Of a stretch of DNA of 64,000 nt, positions 26,008 through 34,467 are shown piece by piece. The translations under genes were made by a program, and so were the position numbers. Positions within the stretch are counted from its first letter, which is position 1. Every line of letters begins with the position of its first letter. Where the stretch lies: NCBI RefSeq assembly GCF_008386395.1, contig NZ_CP043761.1:3782001-3846000 (forward strand), given 5' to 3'. The stretch is from Paenibacillus sp. 37 (lineage in GTDB: Bacteria; Bacillota; Bacilli; Paenibacillales; Paenibacillaceae). Below the pieces are notes generated by a model that searched no databases, was not told the origin of the DNA, and saw only the letters and a program-made list of their open reading frames with translations.

Positions 26008-27249
26008 GTGTGGACTAAGCAGCGAACCATTATGCTCATTGATATGCAGAGTTTTTATGCTTCAGTCGAAAAGGCAAAAATGCCCCAATACAAAAATAAA
26101 CCACTCGCCGTTGCAGGCGATCCAGCAAGACGTTCTGGCATTATCCTTGCCGCTTGTCCGTTGGCCAAAGCTAAAGGTGTATCTACCGCGGAACCACTCT
26201 GGCAGTCTCTTCAGAAATGCCCTGAACTGATCATTGTAAAACCTCACATGCAAGAATACATCGAAGTTTCCACTCAGATCATGTCCATTATTGAGGAATT
26301 CACCGATCTGGTCGAGCCATACAGTATAGACGAATTATTTGCTGATGTTACAGGGTCTATGCATCTATTTGGTAATGATCCAATCGATCTGGCCAAACAA
26401 ATTCAAGACAAAATCTATAATGAAACAGGGGTTTATGCCAGAGCAGGGATTGGTGAAAACAAAATTATCAGTAAATTGTGCTGCGATATGATTGCTAAAA
26501 AAGCGGAGGGTGGCATTTTTCACTTAAAGAAAGAGGAGTTGCATCTTCACATTGGAGATAAGCTCATCCGCGATATGTGGGGGATTGGCTCAAGAATGGA
26601 AAAACATCTGTGGAAGATGGGTATCCGAACCATTAAAGACCTGGCGAATACGCCTCTTTCCAAATTAAGAAGCAAGTGGGGTGTTAATGGAGAAGTCATC
26701 TGGAGAGTCGCCAATGGACTCGACAATTCGCCGGTAACCGTCAACACACACAGCACACAAAAGGATATCGGAAACGGAATGACCCTGCCTAGGGATTTCA
26801 CAGAAGCATGGGAGATCGAAGTGGTTATTCTCGATATCTGTACAGAAGTGTGCAGAAGAGCCCGTAAAAAAGGGCTGATGGGTAGTGTCATATCTGTGAG
26901 TGTATCGGGAGCAGATTTTGATCACCCCACTGGTTTTCACAGGCAAGTTAAACTGTCTGATCCTACAAACATAACCGTTGATGTGTGCAAGATCGCCAAA
27001 CGCATATTCCATCAACATTGGGATGGGCAACCTGTGCGCCGTGTAGGCGTATCCCTGTCTCAATTATCCAATGCGGATACATATCAACTATCTTTCTTTG
27101 ATGATCAAGAGCAGAAACGAGCCATTGATCAGGTGATGGACAACATTAAGGATCGATATGGCGACATTGCCATTCTTCGAGCGAGCTCCATTACGGCTGC
27201 GGGTCAAGCGATTGATAGAGCATCTAAAATTGGGGGGCATTACAAATGA
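26008..27249 (+). CDS. Y-family DNA polymerase, UvrX/YqjW-like
   Basis: A 413-residue translesion polymerase. The opening IDMQSFYASVEKAK supplies the first metal-binding Asp and the aromatic steric gate, and PYSIDELFADVTGS the catalytic Asp-Glu pair; helix-hairpin-helix (MWGIGSRMEKHLWKMGI) and little-finger regions follow. MQS instead of MDA/MDS places it with UvrX/YqjW-type enzymes rather than DinB. AGGAG fits the GTG at 26008; an in-frame GTG at 25999 overlaps that site. It heads an SOS operon and overlaps the next gene by four bases (ATGA). Confidence 0.92.
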   Translation: MWTKQRTIMLIDMQSFYASVEKAKMPQYKNKPLAVAGDPARRSGIILAACPLAKAKGVSTAEPLWQSLQKCPELIIVKPHMQEYIEVSTQIMSIIEEFTDLVEPYSIDELFADVTGSMHLFGNDPIDLAKQIQDKIYNETGVYARAGIGENKIISKLCCDMIAKKAEGGIFHLKKEELHLHIGDKLIRDMWGIGSRMEKHLWKMGIRTIKDLANTPLSKLRSKWGVNGEVIWRVANGLDNSPVTVNTHSTQKDIGNGMTLPRDFTEAWEIEVVILDICTEVCRRARKKGLMGSVISVSVSGADFDHPTGFHRQVKLSDPTNITVDVCKIAKRIFHQHWDGQPVRRVGVSLSQLSNADTYQLSFFDDQEQKRAIDQVMDNIKDRYGDIAILRASSITAAGQAIDRASKIGGHYK

Positions 27250-27614
27250 GCAAAAAACTGGAGGCCAATGGATTATGGGAATCGAGCCGCATGATGCTTC
27301 CACAACATAAAGAACGAATTATACAGCATCGTACTCAAATTCATCATCAAGCGAAACCACTGATTCATGAAGATGAGTGGGAGATTATTGCTCAACATAT
27401 AGATATGTCCCTCAACTATACGTTGCAAGCCACCTTTGAAGTGTTTAATGAGTCAGGCAATCGGTATATACACGGAATCGTCACTTCAGTCAGCGCCTTT
27501 GGAAAAAAAATAAAAATTGAAATGGATAATGGATTTGAATGGGTCGATTTTGATCAATTGGTCACTGTAAAGTTTGAAGAAGGAGGAGGTGTGTACGGTG
27601 AGACAAACTTCTGA
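27246..27614 (+). CDS. YolD-like family protein
   Basis: A 122-residue protein of the YolD-like family, which habitually follows UvrX/YqjW-type polymerase genes and is thought to be an accessory of the polymerase, by analogy with UmuD. Visible marks are the N-terminal LEANGLWESSRMMLPQHKE and the central ISAF-like strand region GIVTSVSAFGKKIKIEMDNG, followed by WVDFDQLVTVKFE. The ATG overlaps the polymerase stop codon, so translation is coupled and the gene is under the same LexA control. Confidence 0.88.
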   Translation: MSKKLEANGLWESSRMMLPQHKERIIQHRTQIHHQAKPLIHEDEWEIIAQHIDMSLNYTLQATFEVFNESGNRYIHGIVTSVSAFGKKIKIEMDNGFEWVDFDQLVTVKFEEGGGVYGETNF

Positions 27615-27966
27615 GGAACTTGCACTCGTAAAGAGGCTGGTAGAGCTTCCGTATCTTTTAGGTGCTCTGGAGGTAGATAAGCATAAAATATACGCTTCAA
27701 ACTTTAAAATGAAATCGGTGTATATTGATTACCTGGACGGTACCCAAAAGAAAATTGCTTTAGAGATGTACAAATCAAAACAAAGTTTAAAGGAACATCA
27801 TATAAAAATCATTGAAGAGGAGAGATCCGAGCTGAGTTTAACAGTAAATTATTCGGTAAGAGGTTACCTTCACAAAATGACATTATTGTGGAGCAAAGTG
27901 AAAGTGGATGTGACCTTAATGCTTACGGAACATATGAGCGTTGATATTACTGATATGCCAACATAA
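27598..27966 (+). CDS. Unknown protein, third gene of the SOS cassette
   Basis: About 122 residues, not recognised. The frame overlaps the end of the YolD-like gene. GGAGGAGG places the start at the GTG of 27598. The protein is soluble and mixed in charge: two conserved-looking Lys/Glu-rich strands (MYKSKQSLKEHHIKIIEEE) and a C-terminal strand region (YSVRGYLHKMTLLWSKVKVDVTLML). Tight overlap with an SOS-controlled polymerase/YolD pair implies a linked role, perhaps modulating the polymerase, but this is inference. Confidence 0.75.
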   Translation: MRQTSEELALVKRLVELPYLLGALEVDKHKIYASNFKMKSVYIDYLDGTQKKIALEMYKSKQSLKEHHIKIIEEERSELSLTVNYSVRGYLHKMTLLWSKVKVDVTLMLTEHMSVDITDMPT

Positions 27967-28056
27967 ACATAGAGTTAGAGCAGAATACAGTATATAACGT
28001 CATGGGGTGGATATAATACAGCTATAACCATTGTTTTCTTCTCCCGATTTGGGTAA

Positions 28057-28090
28057 ACCGACCTTTGAAATTGAAGGGTCGGTATTTTTT
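28057..28090 (+). terminator. Terminator of the SOS cassette
   Basis: ACCGACCTTT pairs with AAGGGTCGGT (one wobble) and is followed by ATTTTTT. Confidence 0.8.
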
Positions 28091-28395
28091 GTCTCAAAAT
28101 TTTGCATTGGTATATTAAACATATAAAATGAGAGAAATCACGCGGCAGATACATTTATCCATATTGTTTCGACTAAAACAAGGATGAATCCTTCAGAAGG
28201 GTGATACCAACATACCTGGATTAGTACGGCGTGGTTCCGTTATCTTGACAGCCAAGATTATTACATACAACGTTGAATAAGAGTAATATGTTGATGTCCT
28301 CTTGAGCATGTTTTCTGTGAAAGATATGAACGCTAAACGTTATGTCTTGTAGTTGAACTAACGGCGGATTTTCAATTTGTGGAGGGGAGAAAGAA
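28091..28395. other. Intergenic region before the RCC1-type gene
   Basis: AT-rich sequence without a credible frame or RNA structure that I can recognise. It must contain the promoter of the next gene; GGAGGGGAG lies directly before that start. Confidence 0.4.
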
Positions 28396-29286
28396 ATGGA
28401 CTACAACAACTCACGGAATGAAGCGGTTTTTGAGACGAAACGGCTCCGTAACTGTACCATAGCGGCGGGTCGTCGTCATACCGTTGCTCTTAAATCTGAC
28501 GGAACAGTAACAGCTGCGGGTGATAATAAATATGGTCAATGTAAGGTAAGCGATTGGTGCGATATCGTCGCAGTTGCAGCGGGTAATGTTCATATGGCTA
28601 CGAATACAGGTAATGCCCATACCGTTGGTCTTAAATCTGATGGTACGGTAACAGCTATAGGTTGGAATAAGCATGACCAATGCAATGTAAGCGAATGGCG
28701 CGATATCGTAACCGTTTCGGCAGGTTGGTGCCGTACGGTTGGGGTTAAATCAGATGGCACCGTGGTTGCGGTGGGGCGAAATAATGAAGGGGAATGCAAC
28801 GTGAGCAGCTGGCATGATATTGTATCGGTCACGACGGGTGACTGGCATACAGTCGGTCTAAAAATAGACGGAACGGTAACAGCGGTTGGTAACAATAAGT
28901 ATAACCAATGTAACGTACACGACTGGGGCGACATATTAGCTGTTTCGGCGGGGTATCTTCATACAGTTGGGCTCAGATCGGACGGCACGGTATTGGCTAT
29001 GGGTAGAAATAATAATGGCGAATGCGACGTAAGCGGTTGGCGCGATATTGTAGCAGTTGCAGCTGGGAGTTATCATACCGTTGGTCTTAAGTCTGATGGT
29101 ACGATGGTTGCTGTGGGTTCGAATAAACATCACCAATGTGATGTAAGTGGCTGGCATGACATTAGAGCTGTTTCGGCGGGCTGTGCCCATACGATTGGAC
29201 TAAAATCGGATGGTACGATGGTTGCTGTGGGTGATAATGATTATGGACAATGTGATGTAAGCGGATGGAGTATCATTCAACAATAA
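28396..29286 (+). CDS. RCC1-type beta-propeller protein
   Basis: A 296-residue protein made almost wholly of seven repeats of about 38 residues, consensus HTVGLKSDGTVVAVGxNKxG followed by QCNVSGWxDIVAVSAG. The pattern is that of regulator-of-chromosome-condensation (RCC1) repeats, so a seven-bladed propeller is expected. The first blade has an insertion of about 10 residues (NVHMATNTGNA). No signal peptide, membrane segment or catalytic domain is visible, so it is probably cytoplasmic and may be a binding scaffold. Each repeat keeps one Cys at the same place. Function unknown. Confidence 0.85.
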   Translation: MDYNNSRNEAVFETKRLRNCTIAAGRRHTVALKSDGTVTAAGDNKYGQCKVSDWCDIVAVAAGNVHMATNTGNAHTVGLKSDGTVTAIGWNKHDQCNVSEWRDIVTVSAGWCRTVGVKSDGTVVAVGRNNEGECNVSSWHDIVSVTTGDWHTVGLKIDGTVTAVGNNKYNQCNVHDWGDILAVSAGYLHTVGLRSDGTVLAMGRNNNGECDVSGWRDIVAVAAGSYHTVGLKSDGTMVAVGSNKHHQCDVSGWHDIRAVSAGCAHTIGLKSDGTMVAVGDNDYGQCDVSGWSIIQQ

Positions 29287-29306
29287 ATAAAGGAATTTCA
29301 TATCGA

Positions 29307-29361
29307 GGGACTAGATCATGGTCCCATTGAAGTCGCTATTTTAGCGGCTTTTTTGTTTTAT
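29307..29361 (+). repeat. Terminator-linked dispersed repeat, copy A
   Basis: GGGACTAGATCATGGTCCC forms one hairpin and GTCGCTATTTTAGCGGC a second, followed by TTTTTTGTTTTAT. It directly follows the RCC1-type gene and should end its transcript. Very similar copies occur at 34847 and, degraded, at 5563; partial copies at 29388, 37341 and 49244. Confidence 0.75.
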
Positions 29362-29387
29362 CGGTACAAGTTTTATTCCCAAATCAA

Positions 29388-29414
29388 GGACAAGAACATG
29401 GTCCGATTACCAAT
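29388..29414 (+). repeat. Partial dispersed repeat, copy F
   Basis: GGACAAGAACATGGTCCGAT repeats only the first part of the element found in full at 29307; the GTCGCT...AGCGGC hairpin is missing. Confidence 0.5.
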
Positions 29415-29476
29415 CAGCGTATAAATAATCGGTTCTTCTCTCCATAAATTCATTGATCTAACGAGAAGATAGTCCA

Positions 29477-29532
29477 TATAGGGTATGGGGGTATAAAAAT
29501 ATGTTGACTAATATAGGGTAGGGGGGTATTGT
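29477..29532 (+). promoter_or_regulatory. copZA promoter with two CsoR boxes
   Basis: ATAGGGTATGGGGGTAT (about 29478-29494) and ATAGGGTAGGGGGGTAT (about 29513-29529) match the G-tract CsoR operator. The second covers the spacer and -10 of a promoter with TTGACT (29504-29509) and TATTGT (29527-29532), spacer 17. Copper-loaded CsoR would release it. Confidence 0.8.
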
Positions 29533-29638
29533 ATTGTACAAGAGCTTGATGAGACCTGAAAAACTGGCCTCGAGAGTTTAGCCCATCGTTTAGGTCAAAC
29601 TAAACCAAAAAATCACCCACAAGAAGGGACGAAATTAG

Positions 29639-29839
29639 ATGAAAAACATTGTTTTGAATGTACAAGGTATGAACTGCCAACATTGTGTAAACTCCATCGA
29701 AGGTGCTCTGAAAGAAATCGGAGTGAGTGGCAAGGTGAACCTCAGTGATGATTCGGTTGAAGCGACGTATGATGAACATCAAGTCTCCTTGGAGCAAATT
29801 AAAGAAGTTATTGAAGAGCAAGGCTACGAAGTAGCGTAA
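29639..29839 (+). CDS. copZ: Copper chaperone CopZ
   Basis: A 66-residue HMA-domain protein that carries Cu(I) in the cytosol and passes it to CopA. The metal site is GMNCQHC (C13 and C16), and the beta-alpha-beta fold is clear (VNLSDDSVEATYD, IKEVIEEQGYEV). It is the first gene after the CsoR-controlled promoter and lies 29 bases before copA. The start ATG is unambiguous in length; the ribosome site is GAAGGGACG. Confidence 0.95.
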   Translation: MKNIVLNVQGMNCQHCVNSIEGALKEIGVSGKVNLSDDSVEATYDEHQVSLEQIKEVIEEQGYEVA

Positions 29840-29868
29840 GTAATGGACGAAGAGGGGAGTGAGTTATT

Positions 29869-32307
29869 TTGGCTACAGCAGAGGCTCAGACGAAACAGTC
29901 GAGTATACAAATTACAGGTATGACCTGTGCAGCTTGTGCAAACAAAATCGAAAAAGGACTCGGCAAAATGGACGGGGTCACATCAGCGAATGTTAACTTT
30001 GCTTTGGAGAGGGCAAGTGTAACGTATGATCCCACGAAAGTGGAAATGAAAGAACTTGAGGAAAAAATCAAAAAACTTGGATATGGTTCCGTATCAGAGG
30101 TTGCGCAATTCAATCTTGAAGGCATGACCTGTGCAGCATGTGCGAACAAAATTGAAAAAGGCCTGAACAAGCTGCCCGGCGTTACTAACGCTTCAGTAAA
30201 CTTCGCCATGGAAACTGCCCGAGTTGAATTTTCCTCTGGTGAAGTTTCCATCGAAGACATGAAAAACAAGGTGAAAAAACTCGGTTATACGGCAATCGTC
30301 AAGCAAGACGGTACCAGCAATGGTGCAAGTGACCATCGTGCTAAAGAACTGAGTAATCAAAAACGGAAATTACTGATTGCGGCGATTCTTTCCTTGCCGC
30401 TGTTGTGGACTATGGTAGGTCACTTCTCGTTCACTTCATGGATCTATGTACCGGAATTGTTTATGAATCCGTGGTTCCAACTAATTCTGGCTTCACCAGT
30501 ACAATTTTATATTGGTAGACAGTTCTATGTGGGTGCGTATAAGGCTCTCCGGAACGGGAGTGCCAACATGGATGTGTTGGTATCACTTGGTACCTCAGCA
30601 GCCTACTTCTATAGTTTATATTTAACCATTCAATGGTCAAGTATGGTTGAAGGGATGCATCATGGTCCATCCCTCTATTATGAAACGAGTGCGGTCCTGA
30701 TTACATTGGTTCTTATGGGTAAATTGTTTGAATCACTTGCGAAAGGCCGAACATCAGAGGCGATTAAATCACTGATGAGTCTGCAGGCGAAGACGGCATT
30801 AGTGGTTCGGGATGGCAAAGAACTTACCATTCCAGTGGATGAAGTCATTGTAGGAGATGTTGTCCTTATTCGTCCAGGAGATAAAGTTCCTGTAGACGGA
30901 GAGGTGCTGGAAGGGATCTCATCTGTAGATGAATCCATGCTTACGGGTGAAAGCCTTCCAGTAGAGAAAAAAGTCGGGGATGCTGTGATTGGAGCTACGA
31001 TTAATAAAAACGGTATTCTTCGGATCAAAGCAACCAAAGTAGGTAAAGAAACCGCTCTTGCACAAATTATTAAGGTTGTTGAAGAAGCTCAGGGATCAAA
31101 AGCACCAATTCAGCGGGTAGCCGATGTGATCTCGGGCATATTCGTCCCGATCGTTGTAGGAATTGCAATAGTTGCTTTTGTGGTTTGGTACTTCTGGGTT
31201 ACACCAGGCGATTTTGCAGGTTCGTTAGAAAAAGCAATTGCGATTCTTGTTATCGCATGTCCTTGTGCACTTGGACTTGCAACCCCAACATCCATTATGG
31301 CGGGGTCTGGTCGTTCGGCTGAACTAGGGGTGTTGTTCAAAGGCGGGGAACATCTGGAGCAGACGCATAAAATTGATGCGATCCTTCTGGATAAAACCGG
31401 TACTGTTACAAAAGGTAAACCTGAATTGACTGACGTCGTCGCTCTTGGCAATGAAAATGAATTCCTGAAACTTGTTGGAGCTGCAGAGAAAAATTCTGAG
31501 CATCCACTTGCAGAAGCCATCGTTGTAGGCATCCAGGAACGAAATATCGAACTACCAGGAACTCAATCCTTTGAAGCATTTCCGGGTTTCGGAATCCAAG
31601 CAATGGTTGAAGGTAAACAGCTACTCGTGGGTACACGTCGACTGATGGAAAAGTATAATATCGATGCAAAAGCAGCTTATCATTCGATGTCACGTTTGGA
31701 AGAAGCGGGCAAAACTGCGATGCTGGTTGCCATTGATGGTCAATATGCAGGTATGGTCGCTGTGGCAGACACAATTAAAGAAACTTCGAAAGCTGCAGTA
31801 AACCGTCTGAAAGAAATGGGCATTCAGGTCATTATGATTACAGGTGACAATGAACGGACGGCAAAAGCCATCGCTGCTCAAGTAGGTATTGAGCACGTTC
31901 GTGCAGAGGTCTTACCTGAAGGAAAAGCGGAAGAAGTGAAAAAACTGCAATCACAAGGTAAAAAAGTGGCCATGGTTGGCGATGGTATCAATGATGCACC
32001 CGCTTTGGCAACTGCAGATATTGGTATGGCGATTGGTACGGGGACAGATGTAGCGATGGAAGCAGCTGATGTAACACTCATGCGCGGCGATCTATCCAGT
32101 ATTCCTGATGCTATCTACATGAGTCGTAAGACTATGCGCAACATTAAGCAAAACTTGTTCTGGGCACTTGGTTACAACACCTTAGGCATTCCTATTGCAG
32201 CTATCGGTCTGTTAGCACCATGGGTTGCAGGCGCAGCGATGGCCTTGAGTTCGGTATCCGTCGTTCTAAACGCCCTGCGATTGCAACGCGTAAAAGTACG
32301 TCACTAG
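29869..32307 (+). CDS. copA: Copper-exporting P1B-type ATPase CopA
   Basis: An 812-residue Cu(I) pump. Two N-terminal HMA domains each carry [15 protein letters not shown]; eight membrane helices follow. The membrane site CPC is C464-P-C466, the phosphorylated Asp is D508 in DKTGT, with TGES in the actuator domain, SEHPLAEAI for nucleotide binding, [10 protein letters not shown], and late YN and MALSS metal-site motifs. The start is a TTG behind AGGGGAG. It exports copper with ATP and is cotranscribed with copZ under CsoR. Confidence 0.97.
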   Translation: MATAEAQTKQSSIQITGMTCAACANKIEKGLGKMDGVTSANVNFALERASVTYDPTKVEMKELEEKIKKLGYGSVSEVAQFNLEGMTCAACANKIEKGLNKLPGVTNASVNFAMETARVEFSSGEVSIEDMKNKVKKLGYTAIVKQDGTSNGASDHRAKELSNQKRKLLIAAILSLPLLWTMVGHFSFTSWIYVPELFMNPWFQLILASPVQFYIGRQFYVGAYKALRNGSANMDVLVSLGTSAAYFYSLYLTIQWSSMVEGMHHGPSLYYETSAVLITLVLMGKLFESLAKGRTSEAIKSLMSLQAKTALVVRDGKELTIPVDEVIVGDVVLIRPGDKVPVDGEVLEGISSVDESMLTGESLPVEKKVGDAVIGATINKNGILRIKATKVGKETALAQIIKVVEEAQGSKAPIQRVADVISGIFVPIVVGIAIVAFVVWYFWVTPGDFAGSLEKAIAILVIACPCALGLATPTSIMAGSGRSAELGVLFKGGEHLEQTHKIDAILLDKTGTVTKGKPELTDVVALGNENEFLKLVGAAEKNSEHPLAEAIVVGIQERNIELPGTQSFEAFPGFGIQAMVEGKQLLVGTRRLMEKYNIDAKAAYHSMSRLEEAGKTAMLVAIDGQYAGMVAVADTIKETSKAAVNRLKEMGIQVIMITGDNERTAKAIAAQVGIEHVRAEVLPEGKAEEVKKLQSQGKKVAMVGDGINDAPALATADIGMAIGTGTDVAMEAADVTLMRGDLSSIPDAIYMSRKTMRNIKQNLFWALGYNTLGIPIAAIGLLAPWVAGAAMALSSVSVVLNALRLQRVKVRH

Positions 32308-32334
32308 TCAAGTACTAGAACAGGAGCGAACATA

Positions 32335-33213
32335 ATGATGATGAGGAGTAAAAAAATCATGCTAATGTTAACCGGTGTTTTAGCTTTCGGTGTGTTGTCT
32401 GCTTGCGGAACCCCTAAAGAAAGTGCACATACAGATGGACATGGTGGTATGAATCATACTGAGATGAAATCTGAAACTGAAGGTGCGAGTCATGATCACG
32501 CAGGGCCTCATGCTGATTCAACAGCAAATGCCCTTGAAACCTCGTTCTCCTTTGCATCAGATGTGAAGGCCAATGAAAATTCGCTTCTGACAATCCAAAT
32601 CACGGACGTCGATGGTAATCCGGTTAATGATTTTGAAATGGGGCACGAAAAACGAATGCACCTTATCGTGGTGAGTAAAGATCTTTCTTACTTTAATCAC
32701 ATTCATCCAGATTTTAAAGGCGATGGAAAGTTTGAGATTGAAACTTCATTTCCAGCTGGTGGAGAATACAAAATCCTTGCCGACTTTGTTCCAAAAGGTG
32801 GAGCGAGCACTACACCCAGTGAATGGGTGAACGTTTGGGGTCCAGAAAAAGCCCAAGAGCCTGTTCAAGCGGATTCCAACCTTATAAAAGAAGTGGATGG
32901 TAAAAAAATCGAACTTTCATTGAATACCAAAAAGGCCAACGAAGACGTAAATCTGACCTTTAATATCATGGATGCGAAAACGGACGAAGGGATCAATAAT
33001 CTGGAACAATACCTCGGTGCTGTAGGTCATGTTGTTATCCTTTCTGAGGATGCAGAGCAATATCTGCATGTACATCCAACAGAGGAAAAGGCAACAGGTC
33101 CAAAAGCAGAATTTATGACCTCTTTCCCGCATAGCGGAACCTATAAAATCTGGGGTCAATTCCAACATGATGGGGAAGTCTTTACAGTACCTTTCGTCGT
33201 AGATGTAAAGTGA
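32335..33213 (+). CDS. His-rich copper-operon lipoprotein with a duplicated domain
   Basis: A 292-residue exported protein. Signal peptide with lipobox LSAC (lipid Cys about residue 23), then a His/Met-rich linker (HTDGHGGMNHTEMK, HDHAGPH) suited to binding copper. Two related beta-rich domains follow: HLIVVSKDLSYFNHIHPDF then FPAGGEYKILADF (about 100-155), and GHVVILSEDAEQYLHVHP then FPHSGTYKIWGQF (about 228-280). The paired HxHP motifs could also bind metal. It sits 27 bases behind copA, so it is probably an outer-face copper-binding partner. Family known from copper operons but functionally uncharacterised as far as I know. Confidence 0.8.
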   Translation: MMMRSKKIMLMLTGVLAFGVLSACGTPKESAHTDGHGGMNHTEMKSETEGASHDHAGPHADSTANALETSFSFASDVKANENSLLTIQITDVDGNPVNDFEMGHEKRMHLIVVSKDLSYFNHIHPDFKGDGKFEIETSFPAGGEYKILADFVPKGGASTTPSEWVNVWGPEKAQEPVQADSNLIKEVDGKKIELSLNTKKANEDVNLTFNIMDAKTDEGINNLEQYLGAVGHVVILSEDAEQYLHVHPTEEKATGPKAEFMTSFPHSGTYKIWGQFQHDGEVFTVPFVVDVK

Positions 33214-33229
33214 GTAGAGAGGTATGAGC

Positions 33230-33859
33230 ATGGGAGATAAAATTAAAATAGCGATTAGTCCAGCAATCCAACTTGGTGGAAGCTTATTCACTCCGGAGCA
33301 ACTAGTTAAAATTGGCGAGATTACTGGTCCAGATTCAAAAGTGGAGATGACACCCTTTAAGCAACTCTACGCAGAAGTATCGATTGAACAACGAGATCAG
33401 ATCAAAAATAAACTTGAAGATCACGGTCTTGAAATAAACCCTGCAGGATTTGTAACCAAAAGTCTGATCGCTTGCAACTTTTGTAGAGGTGCAGAAGAAG
33501 CAGGCATGGAAACAGCCAAAAGTTTAAATCAAGCCATTTCCGGTATCGATACGCCTACACCACTCAAGATTGGATATGCTGGATGCGCCTTAGGCACTAG
33601 TGAACCGTTGATTAAGGATATTGGGATCGTAAAGATGCGCGATAAGTTCGATGTTTATGTTGGTGGCGAGTCGAAGGGGCTTAAACCCTCCTTCGCCAAG
33701 CTGCTACATTCCGGATTAATGGAGGATCAGCTTATTCCTTTTGTTACCGCAATTATTGATTATTATAAGATACATGCGAAAGGCAAAGAAAAGTTCAGCA
33801 AATTCGTTAATCGAATGACACTGGAAAACTTGAAGTCAATGACGCTTGAAAGGGGGTGA
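33230..33859 (+). CDS. Nitrite/sulfite reductase half-domain-like protein
   Basis: A 209-residue soluble protein resembling one sirohaem/Fe-S half of nitrite or sulfite reductase: an N-terminal ferredoxin-like half domain (about 5-70) and a C-terminal region with ACNFC (C82, C85) and GYAGCALGTSEP (C119). True reductases use C-x5-C and C-x3-C; here the first spacing is x2 and the fourth Cys is replaced by Thr/Ser, so a standard 4Fe-4S-sirohaem centre is doubtful. GAGAGG favours the ATG at 33230 over 33224. It is embedded in the CsoR operon and overlaps the next gene closely, implying a copper-linked job. Confidence 0.7.
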   Translation: MGDKIKIAISPAIQLGGSLFTPEQLVKIGEITGPDSKVEMTPFKQLYAEVSIEQRDQIKNKLEDHGLEINPAGFVTKSLIACNFCRGAEEAGMETAKSLNQAISGIDTPTPLKIGYAGCALGTSEPLIKDIGIVKMRDKFDVYVGGESKGLKPSFAKLLHSGLMEDQLIPFVTAIIDYYKIHAKGKEKFSKFVNRMTLENLKSMTLERG

Positions 33860-33864
33860 AAACA

Positions 33865-34068
33865 GTGAAAGAAGCAACTGTAAAAATTCTAGGTATGTCT
33901 TGCCGTTCTTGTGTATCTAAAATTGAAGGTGCAATTAGCGCTCTTGGCGCTGAAGGCCACGTAAATTTTGAACAGGGAACAGTAGAAGTTCGATTTGACG
34001 ATTCTAAAGTTCAAATCGCTGAAATTGAAGAAGCGATCCGTAAAAAAGGATATAACGTCGGAGCGTAA
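33865..34068 (+). CDS. Second HMA-domain metal chaperone
   Basis: A 67-residue heavy-metal-associated domain with GMSCRSC (C13 and C16) and the strand-helix pattern VNFEQGTVEVRFD, IEEAIRKKGYNV. It resembles CopZ in size but has Arg-Ser between the cysteines and a different surface. AAAGGGGG lies eight bases before the GTG at 33865; an in-frame GTG at 33856 overlaps that site. It may deliver copper to the lipoprotein-side proteins or to the reductase-like protein encoded just before it. Confidence 0.88.
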   Translation: MKEATVKILGMSCRSCVSKIEGAISALGAEGHVNFEQGTVEVRFDDSKVQIAEIEEAIRKKGYNVGA

Positions 34069-34101
34069 TATATATTGAAATACAAGGGAGAGTAATTGGG
34101 C

Positions 34102-34341
34102 ATGACGGAATCCATTCAAATTTATTCAATCCCAACCTGCAGCGATTGCAATTATGCTAAACGTTACTTTAAAGAGCGTGAGCTTCCCTATACGGATTAC
34201 AATTGTGAAGAAGATGCCAAGTACGCTGAGGAAGTCTGGAAGTTGACTGGCAAACAGGTTGTTCCAACCATTGTCATTGGAGATAAGGTCTTTGTAGGCT
34301 TTGCGGAAAATCTCACTGAAATCAGCGAGTTAATTAAATAA
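34102..34341 (+). CDS. Glutaredoxin-like protein
   Basis: A 79-residue thioredoxin-fold protein with the redox motif PTCSDC (C13 and C16), the cis-Pro region QVVPTIVIGD and the C-terminal GFAENLTEI helix, as in NrdH/YruB-type glutaredoxins. It could reduce disulfides formed by copper stress or keep the neighbouring Cys-rich proteins reduced. An in-frame TTG at 34096 is an alternative start. Last gene before csoR. Confidence 0.88.
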   Translation: MTESIQIYSIPTCSDCNYAKRYFKERELPYTDYNCEEDAKYAEEVWKLTGKQVVPTIVIGDKVFVGFAENLTEISELIK

Positions 34342-34420
34342 CTGTTATGACCCTGGTCAACTTCCGCGCCTGACAAGCCGTTCTCTTAGCACGTACCATG
34401 ATACTTCTTGCTCCCTTTAC

Positions 34421-34437
34421 ATAGGGTAGGGGGGGAT
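34421..34437. promoter_or_regulatory. CsoR box before csoR
   Basis: ATAGGGTAGGGGGGGAT repeats the boxes of the copZA promoter, so csoR is probably autoregulated. Confidence 0.7.
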
Positions 34438-34467
34438 GGTAATGTGTTAATAAAGGAGTTGATCTAT

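Noticed and set aside
28396..29286. Repeats of the RCC1-type gene considered as a tandem DNA repeat or CRISPR-like array
   Set aside because: The periodicity is at protein level, in frame, with no spacers; it is an ordinary propeller gene.
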